Shown one piece after another: positions 45,698-52,898 of a stretch of DNA of 64,000 nucleotides. The notes under the pieces were generated by a model that saw nothing but the letters and a program-made list of their open reading frames with translations, was not told the origin of the DNA and made no database searches. Source of the DNA: Aridibacter sp965216195. GTDB lineage: Bacteria; Acidobacteriota; Blastocatellia; Pyrinomonadales; Pyrinomonadaceae. Position numbers and translations under genes: made by a program. The number at the start of each line of letters is the position of its first letter. The stretch's first letter is position 1. The stretch is from positions 2,294,001-2,358,000 of the forward strand of contig OZ244151.1 in assembly GCA_965216195.1 (NCBI GenBank), read 5' to 3'.

Positions 45698-46525
45698 TCA
45701 AGTAATCTTAAATTCTCTCAGCGTTATTTGTGACGGCTTCGATTTTGAGCGCCTCCCATCCTTGAGAATCGTTTCCGTTTGAATTTTTATTCGCCTGGCG
45801 ACTAAAACCTTGTCTATTTCTTTGTAGTCTGAATAAAAGCGCCGGTGTATTCGTAGGCGGCTAGGGGTCTCGAGTTTAATTTCCATCATCAGAAGTAAGC
45901 GTGTTTTTTCGTCGATAAACAGTCGGATACTTCGATAATAGTCAGACTTAACGTCGATGATGTCCGCCGTCTGTTTTGGAGACTTCGCCTTACCTACATA
46001 TTCGAATTTAGTCTCCTTATTCCAAAAGCTGTCGTAGAAGATTGGAAAGACCTTGTACCAAAAATTGCCCTCCATCAGTAATTTGTTATATTCATCTGGG
46101 TTTGCTGTAAAATAATCGATTTTTTCCTTGGGGAAAACTTCTTTAAACACTGGAGCGATCCTTACTTTCCCCTTCGGCACCCCAATCGCATTCGCGCTGA
46201 TCCATTTGCCGCCCGCAAACATTTCCATATCTTCAGAATACTTTCCGGCTTCAACCGCTTCTCTGGATTTATAATTTCGGCCTTCGAAAATATGTAGCTT
46301 TTTGCCGTTGCGCGAAATGAGGATTCTTTCAGTATCCTCTCCGTCGTCCATAACCAGATAAATCGACTTATATGTCGAAAGGACGTCTTTCGAATCCACC
46401 ACACGCCGGGCACTCTCTACAATCTCCAAACCCCGCACCTCTTTATCGATCTCCGATTGAGCATCGATCGAAAGTATCGAACAAATTAGAATTCCGGTAA
46501 AAAACAACACGAGTTTAGTTTTCAT
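45698..46525 (-). CDS. LolA-like exported periplasmic protein, module 2
   Basis: 275 residues with signal peptide (LVLFFTGILICSILSIDAQS). The blocks FEYVGKAKSPKQTADIID, IRLFIDEKTRLLLMME and RRFYSDYKEIDKVLVARRIK are shared with 38840-39850. The overall pattern (N-terminal helix GLEIVESARRVV followed by beta strands) is like LolA/LolB carriers of lipoproteins. It lies 10 bp before the barrel gene and 56 bp after the Cys-rich gene. Role by inference: periplasmic partner of the barrel. Confidence 0.72.
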   Translation of the reverse strand: MKTKLVLFFTGILICSILSIDAQSEIDKEVRGLEIVESARRVVDSKDVLSTYKSIYLVMDDGEDTERILISRNGKKLHIFEGRNYKSREAVEAGKYSEDMEMFAGGKWISANAIGVPKGKVRIAPVFKEVFPKEKIDYFTANPDEYNKLLMEGNFWYKVFPIFYDSFWNKETKFEYVGKAKSPKQTADIIDVKSDYYRSIRLFIDEKTRLLLMMEIKLETPSRLRIHRRFYSDYKEIDKVLVARRIKIQTETILKDGRRSKSKPSQITLREFKIT

Positions 46526-46546
46526 TTCACTTCCTCATCCGCCAGA

Positions 46547-46569
46547 AGAAGGGGATCGAGTCCCCTTCT
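46547..46569 (-). terminator. Hairpin after the Cys-rich gene
   Basis: AGAAGGGGA (46547-46555) pairs perfectly with TCCCCTTCT (46561-46569) around a 5-base loop. On the minus strand only a weak T-rich stretch follows, so partial termination or an RNA-processing site is as likely as a full terminator. It occupies the same place as the hairpin at 40294-40322 in module 1. Confidence 0.6.
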
Positions 46570-46581
46570 GTAATTGACTAT

Positions 46582-47049
46582 TTAGGAGCGCCCATCGGCA
46601 TCCTTATTTTCAAGTTGCTGATCTGACTTTCCAATACAACCATCCGGTGGAATAAATCCTTCAAGCGATGTACTTGGTTTGATCAAAAATTCTGCGGGCT
46701 CCGGATCTTCCCGTTCATCGTTATGCGGATCAAGTATATCGCCATATCCTTCCTCAGCGCAGATAAACCGTGCAATCCTAAGCAGTCGATCGGCATGCTT
46801 TGTTTTGTCGACGCATTGCTTTCCCGAGTCCTTACACTCTATCACCGCAGCAATTGATGCATCGTACGCTACCTGCTTGGCGTCACTACAGGCGTCAAAT
46901 AAATTCGAATCAATTGCGGTACAATTGATCTGTGCGATTTGATTCTTAATCGAATTTGCCTTCCTGCTCGGAGCACTCTCCGCAAATGCTGCGGTCGCTA
47001 ATAGAAGCAACAAACTAAACTGGGCAATGATTCTTATTGATCTTTTCAT
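46582..47049 (-). CDS. Small exported Cys-rich protein of unknown function
   Basis: 155 residues with signal peptide (IIAQFSLLLLLATAAFA) followed by a basic, then Cys-containing region. Cysteines occur at INCTAID, DACSDAK, VIECKDSGKQC, FICAEEG and DGCIGKS, separated by Ala-rich helices, a spacing loosely like the tail of the RHS protein. An acidic stretch (DPHNDEREDPEPAEF) is in the second half. No family recognised. It heads module 2 and is preceded by a 567-bp region holding relatives of the RHS leader elements. Confidence 0.7.
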   Translation of the reverse strand: MKRSIRIIAQFSLLLLLATAAFAESAPSRKANSIKNQIAQINCTAIDSNLFDACSDAKQVAYDASIAAVIECKDSGKQCVDKTKHADRLLRIARFICAEEGYGDILDPHNDEREDPEPAEFLIKPSTSLEGFIPPDGCIGKSDQQLENKDADGRS

Positions 47050-47283
47050 AAATCCTCCATTTATGCCGAAAAAATATTGATTGGGTGAAGATTGAACGCC
47101 CCTTACAATAATAATCAGCGCGATTAGTTGCCCTCCGCTGCTCGCCGTTTAACTTTTTAGCAAATGTCTTCCTCCCAAGCACGGTGGGGTACTTAAGTCT
47201 TCGATTTCCTCTTGTAAACAGATACCTAAATTCAAATCAGGTAACCAAAAGCAGGGAGCGATTCCAACTTCCCCAAATTCCGA

Positions 47284-47333
47284 ACGGTGAGGGAGTTCGT
47301 GAGGGTGCGTTCGCTCTCCGAACGCTCTACCGT
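47284..47333 (-). promoter_or_regulatory. Nested hairpins in the Cys-rich gene leader
   Basis: Outer arms ACGGT (47284-47288) and ACCGT (47329-47333) enclose CGTTCG/CGAACG (47308-47313 and 47319-47324). The sequence AACGGTGAGGGAGTTCGTGA is similar to 42827-42845 in the RHS leader. Confidence 0.45.
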
Positions 47334-47360
47334 AAGGTCTCTAGTTGAATTCGCTCCATA

Positions 47361-47412
47361 CTTTTAAAACCTTGGAGCCGGACAAATTGTATGAAAATGT
47401 TTTGAGGAGTAC
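47361..47412 (-). promoter_or_regulatory. Promoter-like block B2, conserved with 42925-42960
   Basis: TTTTAAAACCTTGGAGC is followed by CGGACAAATTGTATGAA on the plus strand, matching B1 at roughly 30 of 38 aligned positions with two small gaps. Both copies lie upstream of the first gene of a paralogous module and upstream of a hairpin element. Likely a shared promoter or regulator site on the minus strand. Confidence 0.45.
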
Positions 47413-47616
47413 TCGGACTGCTTATTACAGGCGGAGGGTTGGAAAAGCTTCAAATGAAACGGCTAAATGGGTCCGTCTCAGCCTAAGTGTCAGTTGAGCA
47501 AACTCTAGTGAGAAGGTTGATCAATTATAGGTTTATCGATAGGAATAGCGCCGTAGTTTTTTTGACCCTCCGTAGAGTTACACTATCTTGACACGGCTCG
47601 CGATGCCCTTAGATCT

Positions 47617-49173
47617 TTACCGATTCCGTCCATATTTCTCATGACTCGAAACCCAGTCACTTGACGAAATAGCAGAACCAAGTGATATCTCGCCGGCAAG
47701 AACAACTCCCGCAACAATCTCCGCTAACTTATTCACCCCGCCTTTTCCGTAACAACCCAAAACTTCGAGACATTCTTTCTGCGTTGCGAGCCCTGTTCCG
47801 CCACCGTAAGTTGCAACGATCAGCGAAGGAATCGTGATTGAAATATATAGGTCTTTTTCCGGCGTAATCTCCGAATACAAGAGCCCTGCTGAACTCTCTG
47901 AAACATTCGCAACGTCCTGTCCCGTAGCAATAAACATCGCCGTGATACCGTTTGCCGAATGAGCTCCGTTGTTGTTTGCACCCGAAAGTATTGAACCGAT
48001 ATTTGCCACGCCAGAATGATAGGTCAGTGATTCCGGCTCAACCCGCATGTGCTCGATCAAAACATTTCGCGGAATTGTGCATTCTGCCGTAACACGCTTC
48101 CCTCGGGTTCGCATTATATTTACCTGCGAGGCTTTTTTGTCGGTCGCAAAATTCGATTCCAGATAAAAATGTTTGATCTTCCCTTCTTCATAAACATCGA
48201 TTATCCAGCTGCACGCCGCAAACGTCGCACGCCCGACCATGTTCTGACCTGCCGCATCGCCGGTCGTGTAGTTAAACCGCAGGTAAACAAACTTGTTAGA
48301 CGTGTAATGATCTATATCTTTGAGTTTGGCGACGCTCGAAGTCGCTTCGGCTTCTTCTTTAATCTTTTCAAAATTATCGAGGATCCACGTTACAAACTTC
48401 CGCCCCTCGCGCGCGTCTTCAAAAACAAAAACCGGAGCGCGCTGCATCGCGTCCGCCACCACCGTACATTTCACGCCGCCGGCTAAATTTAAAACTTTAA
48501 TACCGCGATTATAGGAAGCAATGAGTGTACCTTCAGTAGTCGCAAGCGGAATCAAAAACTCGCCCTGAGCAAACTCGCCATTAACTTTTATCGGCCCCGC
48601 AAACCCAACCGGAATCTGAGCAACCCCTGAAAAATTCTCGCAATTCCCCTCCAAAATATGTGGGTCAAACGAATAATTCTTTACATGTTCTAACTTCGCC
48701 CCGGTGTATTCCTCGACAAACTTCTGGCGTTTTTTGATAACGTCTTCCGAATAGTCATCGGCATTGTCTCTAGGAATTCTCACCTCATAGTTTTCGGTTT
48801 CGGCGATTGAATCTTCTACGTCAAACTTCAGGGAGCCATAGCCTTTTGCTTTTACCGCAATCTGGATCTTGTACTTTCCAAAATCAAGGTTCTCCGTTTT
48901 GCAGTGAACATCCATAATTTTCCGAAGCGGGAAATCGATAGGATTGCTCTCCGAGACATCCGCTGCAGCCATTTTCGTGCCATCGTCAAATTCAAGCGAG
49001 ATTTTATCCTTAGGGATCTCGTTTCCATTGATCTTGACTGATTTTAGTTCGGAGAATTTCACGTCGGTAAGACGGTTTTTTACGGAAAACTTGATGCCGC
49101 TATCGGTGTTTTTCAGACTGTTGTAAGTGTAGAGCTGCCGCAAAAGCATGCTCGGAATCGGAAGAAATGGCAT
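47617..49173 (-). CDS. Hydroxymethylglutaryl-CoA reductase
   Basis: 518 residues from ATG 49173 (AAAGGA about ten bases upstream). The catalytic residues of class I enzymes are present: Glu214 in PLATTEGTLIAS, Lys347 in ATDKKAS, Asp420 in ATGQDVANV and His511 in SSHEKYG; the NADPH/CoA segments GDAAGQNMVGRA and YGGGTGLATQKECLEVLG are also present. It reduces HMG-CoA to mevalonate. The first about 130 residues are a beta-rich extension that I do not recognise. No other mevalonate-pathway gene is in the window, so whether it serves isoprenoid synthesis or mevalonate use is open. Confidence 0.92.
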   Translation of the reverse strand: MPFLPIPSMLLRQLYTYNSLKNTDSGIKFSVKNRLTDVKFSELKSVKINGNEIPKDKISLEFDDGTKMAAADVSESNPIDFPLRKIMDVHCKTENLDFGKYKIQIAVKAKGYGSLKFDVEDSIAETENYEVRIPRDNADDYSEDVIKKRQKFVEEYTGAKLEHVKNYSFDPHILEGNCENFSGVAQIPVGFAGPIKVNGEFAQGEFLIPLATTEGTLIASYNRGIKVLNLAGGVKCTVVADAMQRAPVFVFEDAREGRKFVTWILDNFEKIKEEAEATSSVAKLKDIDHYTSNKFVYLRFNYTTGDAAGQNMVGRATFAACSWIIDVYEEGKIKHFYLESNFATDKKASQVNIMRTRGKRVTAECTIPRNVLIEHMRVEPESLTYHSGVANIGSILSGANNNGAHSANGITAMFIATGQDVANVSESSAGLLYSEITPEKDLYISITIPSLIVATYGGGTGLATQKECLEVLGCYGKGGVNKLAEIVAGVVLAGEISLGSAISSSDWVSSHEKYGRNR

Positions 49174-49277
49174 AGTCGAAGTGTCCTTTCTAAATTTTAT
49201 GCTTGTCGTGGGAAGTTTACTTATAACTTTGATTTGATTCAAATAGTGGCTAATTCATGTATAAAGGGAATGAAACA

Positions 49278-49586
49278 ATGGCCGTAAAAAAATTAAAACC
49301 TGTGCACCCCGGAGAAGTTTTGCTCGAAGAGTTTCTAAAACCGTTAGGATTGAGTCAAAACAAGCTTGCGGTAAATATAGGAGTGCATGCAAGACGAATC
49401 AACGAAATTGTTTTAAGGAAAAGAAGCGTTACGGCCGATACGGCTCTGCGTCTGGCCAAGTTTTTCGGAAATTCGCCGCAGTTTTGGCTTGGCTTGCAAA
49501 CCGATTATGATCTGGACATCGCAAGAAAGAAACTTGTAAAGACCCTGAAAAACGATGTAAGAAAACTCGAACTCGTGATCAATTAG
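49278..49586 (+). CDS. higA: HigA-family antitoxin-like HTH protein (orphan)
   Basis: 102 residues from ATG 49278 (AAGGGA nine bases upstream). It is a typical HigA/VapI HTH_XRE domain: VHPGEVLLEEFLKPLGLSQN, LAVNIGVHARRINEIV, then TADTALRLAKFFGNSPQFWL. HigA binds and neutralises the RNase HigB and represses the operon. No RelE/HigB-like gene precedes or follows it: upstream is the divergent HMG-CoA reductase, downstream 199 bp without a supported gene. It is therefore an orphan, perhaps acting only as a repressor. Confidence 0.85.
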   Translation: MAVKKLKPVHPGEVLLEEFLKPLGLSQNKLAVNIGVHARRINEIVLRKRSVTADTALRLAKFFGNSPQFWLGLQTDYDLDIARKKLVKTLKNDVRKLELVIN

Positions 49587-49785
49587 TATTTAACCCGCCC
49601 GATTTCTCGGTAACCAGTATTCCAAAGTCACAATTCCGGGCTCCGCTCGGCAGCTATTGTTGCGTTGTGACAAACCGAGAAAGTGTAACAACTGCCGCCG
49701 CTTATCTTTCCTTTCCAAATAGGATAGGTAGAAAATCGAACCTTTGCGTCTGGAGATGTCGAACCCAACTCGGAGAAGGTAAACA

Positions 49786-51309
49786 ATGAAACCAATTCTC
49801 AAAATAATCTGCTGCATAATTTTGTCCGGATTTATCTCTCCGGCTTTTTCTCAGTTCGTTTTTGAAAGGCACGAGATCGCCGTCGCTCCCTCGAAACACC
49901 AAACCATTTTGACGGGCTCTTTTATGGGAAATAAGGCCGCTGACCTGGCAATAGTTCAAAAAGACCGTCTGATAATTTACTCACTCGTCGATTCTACCTG
50001 GACAAAAAAACTGGACAAAGAAATGCGTCGGGAAGTGCTTTTTGTGGATGTTGCGAACATAAACGGGCGCGACCGTTTAATCACTTTCCAACGCGGCAAA
50101 CTTAAGTGTTTGTTCCCTGAAACCGCTAAAGAACGTACGTTGGTAAATGTCGCGGCTGAGTTCAGTGCATCTGATCAGTCGATAGTTCCCCGCGTTACCG
50201 TTACTCGCGATCTTAACAACGACAAGCTGGATGATCTGGTGATCCCCCTACCGGATGGTTTTTTGGTTTACATTCAGCGCGACAGCGGCACTTTTACGGA
50301 CCCAATTAAGATAGGCCCGCGTGAGCCGTTTCTTGAAAAAGCCCCGTATCGCTTGAAACGTTCATATGGCGAAATAGGCTGGAGTGCACAGACTAATTCA
50401 ACATATCAGAAAAGGGTTCATAAAATGGATTTCGATTTGGACGGTCGCGCTGACCTTGTGTTTTGGAACGGCGACCGTTTCGATATTTATCTACAGAACA
50501 AAGATGGGCTTTTCGATACAACACCCAGAACCCAAAAGCCCAAAGCTGAAATCGACTACGACGGCACCTACTCCGTTTTCTTCAAAACTGAAAAAGAAAA
50601 ACTTCGCAAGATATTGCTCTCGACGAGCGATCTAAATGGCGACCGCATTCCCGATCTCCTGGTTATCTCGTTAAAAGGTATAGTTTCCCGCGGTAGTCAA
50701 AACAGAAGACATCTTTTTAGCGGCGCACGCTATTTGATCCACTTTGGGCGATCATCCGCAAGCGGCGTCAAATTCCCTGCTGAGCCGGACACGGTAATTA
50801 ATTCGGGCGGGCTTGTCGCGGGAATGCGTCTCCGCGATCTGGGCAACCGCGACTCGAAAGACCTGATGTTTACAACGTTTAAACTCGGGCTATCGAGCGT
50901 ATTCCGAATCGTTTCCGCCCGGAAAACCCCTTTGAACCTTAAGTTTTACCGTTTGGAAAAGAACGTGTTTCCGAAAAAGCCAAACGCGAAGCACAAACTA
51001 ACTGCAGCGATGGATCCTTTCAACGACCAAAAAGTGTCGTTTTTTCCGTTTGTATTAACCGGAGACCTAGACGGGGACAAGATTTCTGAATTGGTAACGG
51101 CAAAAGGACGTAAGGAAATGCTGGTGTTTAGAGGTGTTGCCGGACCGACACTCTTCTCCCAGAAACCCCAAAAAATACGCATTGATATCCCTATTGACGA
51201 ACAATACACAAGATTGGTGGATCTAAACCGCGACGGCAAAAAAGATATACTCATGCATCATACGCCCTCCGGCGGAGAGAATCGTGTAGTTATTTTGATT
51301 TCCAAATAG
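49786..51309 (+). CDS. Secreted FG-GAP/VCBS repeat protein
   Basis: 507 residues with signal peptide (IICCIILSGFISPAFSQ) and ribosome site GGAGAAGG. Calcium-binding repeats occur through the chain: DLNNDKLDDLVI, DFDLDGRADLVF, DLNGDRIPDLLV, DLDGDKISELVT and DLNRDGKKDILM, giving a beta-propeller. Unlike the two CRTAC1 proteins it has no ASPIC/UnbV end. It starts an operon with the VanZ gene 7 bp downstream. Extracellular or surface binding is likely; the ligand is unknown. Confidence 0.85.
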   Translation: MKPILKIICCIILSGFISPAFSQFVFERHEIAVAPSKHQTILTGSFMGNKAADLAIVQKDRLIIYSLVDSTWTKKLDKEMRREVLFVDVANINGRDRLITFQRGKLKCLFPETAKERTLVNVAAEFSASDQSIVPRVTVTRDLNNDKLDDLVIPLPDGFLVYIQRDSGTFTDPIKIGPREPFLEKAPYRLKRSYGEIGWSAQTNSTYQKRVHKMDFDLDGRADLVFWNGDRFDIYLQNKDGLFDTTPRTQKPKAEIDYDGTYSVFFKTEKEKLRKILLSTSDLNGDRIPDLLVISLKGIVSRGSQNRRHLFSGARYLIHFGRSSASGVKFPAEPDTVINSGGLVAGMRLRDLGNRDSKDLMFTTFKLGLSSVFRIVSARKTPLNLKFYRLEKNVFPKKPNAKHKLTAAMDPFNDQKVSFFPFVLTGDLDGDKISELVTAKGRKEMLVFRGVAGPTLFSQKPQKIRIDIPIDEQYTRLVDLNRDGKKDILMHHTPSGGENRVVILISK

Positions 51310-51316
51310 GCGGACT

Positions 51317-51925
51317 ATGTTAGAAAACGAAGATCGCCATGCAGGCTATACATCTAAAGGTTTAGATGCCACCAAGTCATTTTTCTCTTCAACCCGCGAA
51401 CGGCGTCTTTGGTTGTTAACGTCAGTCATTGTAATCGGAATCTACGCAACTCTCGGCCTGGCTTCTACACTAGCTCAGTATCTGAATAATCAGGGCGTAG
51501 CCGCGATCGTCTTCCTCACCTTTATGTTTTTGGTCGGAGTGACCGTCGTGTTGCTGGCGCTAAAGGTCAAACCCGGCGGCGTGGAGATCGGCGTCGCATT
51601 GGGAATTGTGACAGTTTACCTATTTGTGTTTTTTCGGATGGCTATCCCTGAGCGATCTCATCTAATCGAATACAGCATCGTAGCAGCGTTTATTTATGCC
51701 GCTCTCCGCGAACGGCGAAACCAAGGTCGCCGCGTTGCTCTGCCAGCGCTACTGGCCATTCTGGCCGCTACGCTGATCGGCACAATTGACGAGTTTATCC
51801 AGGCGCTCCTTCCCAGCCGTGTGTTTGATCCGGTCGATATTCTTTTTAACTTCATGGCGGCTGTGATGGCTGTAACTGCCAGTGCGGCTTTAATTTACGC
51901 CCGGCGGGCATTCTTAAAGAAGTAA
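51317..51925 (+). CDS. VanZ-family membrane protein
   Basis: 202 residues with an N-terminal soluble part and about five membrane segments. The C-terminal signature GTIDEFIQALLPSRVFDPVD with a following Asn is the VanZ-like motif. VanZ in enterococci gives low-level teicoplanin resistance; most relatives have no known role. It sits 7 bp after the FG-GAP gene with an AGGCGGA ribosome site inside the gap, so the two are co-expressed. Confidence 0.85.
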   Translation: MLENEDRHAGYTSKGLDATKSFFSSTRERRLWLLTSVIVIGIYATLGLASTLAQYLNNQGVAAIVFLTFMFLVGVTVVLLALKVKPGGVEIGVALGIVTVYLFVFFRMAIPERSHLIEYSIVAAFIYAALRERRNQGRRVALPALLAILAATLIGTIDEFIQALLPSRVFDPVDILFNFMAAVMAVTASAALIYARRAFLKK

Positions 51926-51969
51926 TTTCCTGCGAGTTGAGGTGAATCCGGATACGAGATTTTTGCTGT

Positions 51970-52260
51970 CTAACTCCCGGCAAACGGAGTCCCAAAGATA
52001 CCAACAGCTAGTTCTGCCCAAATTACAAGAAAAGCTCCTAAAAGAACCGCTACAATCATTATCCGGTGCGCGGTTTTTGTTACCGTTCTCAGCGCCAACT
52101 CGCATAGCAGCCCAAAAACGAATAGCAGCACAGCGGCGACCGCGAAATCAAAGAAAGTCCAATTCACTTCATCCGTAAACCGCATCGCGATCAGTGGAAT
52201 CAGAAGCAGAACCCCAACGACGAAAAGAATGCCAACCAGTCTGTTTGCTTTTGTACCCAT
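51970..52260 (-). CDS. Small three-helix membrane protein of unknown function
   Basis: 96 residues. A strong ribosome site (GGAGG, six bases before ATG 52260) supports a real gene. Three hydrophobic segments: VGILFVVGVLLLIPLIAM, FFDFAVAAVLLFVFGLLC and IMIVAVLLGAFLVIWAELAV. No recognised family. It converges on the VanZ gene with 44 bp between stops. Confidence 0.75.
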   Translation of the reverse strand: MGTKANRLVGILFVVGVLLLIPLIAMRFTDEVNWTFFDFAVAAVLLFVFGLLCELALRTVTKTAHRIMIVAVLLGAFLVIWAELAVGIFGTPFAGS

Positions 52261-52898
52261 AGGCGGCCTCCATTAAAAAAGCTAAACGAAGAACCGTTTC
52301 CTGTCAAGTACTTTATAATACAAAGTGACATCTTATCTCAGGATAAACAATGTGTCGGCTGAATTTCTACTTCATTCCTTCCTCCCGATAACGAGGAGGT
52401 TCGTCAGCCCCTGCCAAACTACTTTACCGTTGCGAGGACGCGAAAACCCACTTCCCTGCTGCGATCTCTTTCGTTTTTCCAGCTGCGGTTGGCGGAGCGT
52501 AAGTAGCGCGAATAGTATGAATTTGCTTCTATTTAGTAAGACGGAAACTCGGCGGGAAAACGGCCACCCTCTCACAATTGATTCTCCGGATAAGATTTGT
52601 GGTGAGATAAAGCACGCTTAGAACTGAACGAAAGCTGTGCAGCGACTCAGATAGTATTATTGGCAAGGCAGTATTTCTAACCGAAAACCAATCACCGTTT
52701 AAATCAAGCAATTGACTGACGCGATTTAAGAAAAAATTTGCTAAGTTCATTGACCGAGAGAGCACTATAGCTACTGAAAAAAGCCAGGCAAAACGGAACC
52801 GGTTCAACATTGATTTACCAGACCTTTACCAAACTTTCGACAACCATCACACATGTCGAATATACTCTTTATATATAAAAAAGGTGGTCAAATTTACT
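52261..52898. other. Gene-poor region upstream of the M1 peptidase
   Basis: 638 bases with no intact gene. It contains the decayed fragment at 52419-52580. Near 52860 a TATACT could be the minus-10 of the M1 peptidase promoter, with no convincing minus-35. Confidence 0.45.
52419..52580 (-). pseudogene. Decayed C-terminal fragment of a formylglycine-generating-enzyme/C-type-lectin-like protein
   Basis: Reading the minus strand to TAG at 52419-52421 gives YSRYLRSANRSWKNERDRSR followed by EVGFRVLATVK, which matches the end of FGE-sulfatase/SUMF1-like domains (LRSANR...DxxxxVGFRV). Upstream the frame hits a stop (TAA), and the usual VRGG segment is recovered only by shifting frame near 52565. 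It is therefore a remnant. The same fold is used by diversity-generating-retroelement targets, but no reverse transcriptase is nearby. Confidence 0.45.

Larger units (their letters stand above)
47050..47616. other. 567-bp leader/promoter region upstream of the Cys-rich gene
   Basis: No gene seen. It contains nested inverted repeats at 47284-47333 and the conserved block B2 at 47361-47412. The part nearest HMG-CoA reductase (about 47420-47616) shows nothing I can name. Confidence 0.5.

Noticed and set aside
52529..52810. 93-codon minus-strand frame with a hydrophobic start
   Set aside because: No ribosome site or family match and it overlaps the decayed fragment; likely chance.
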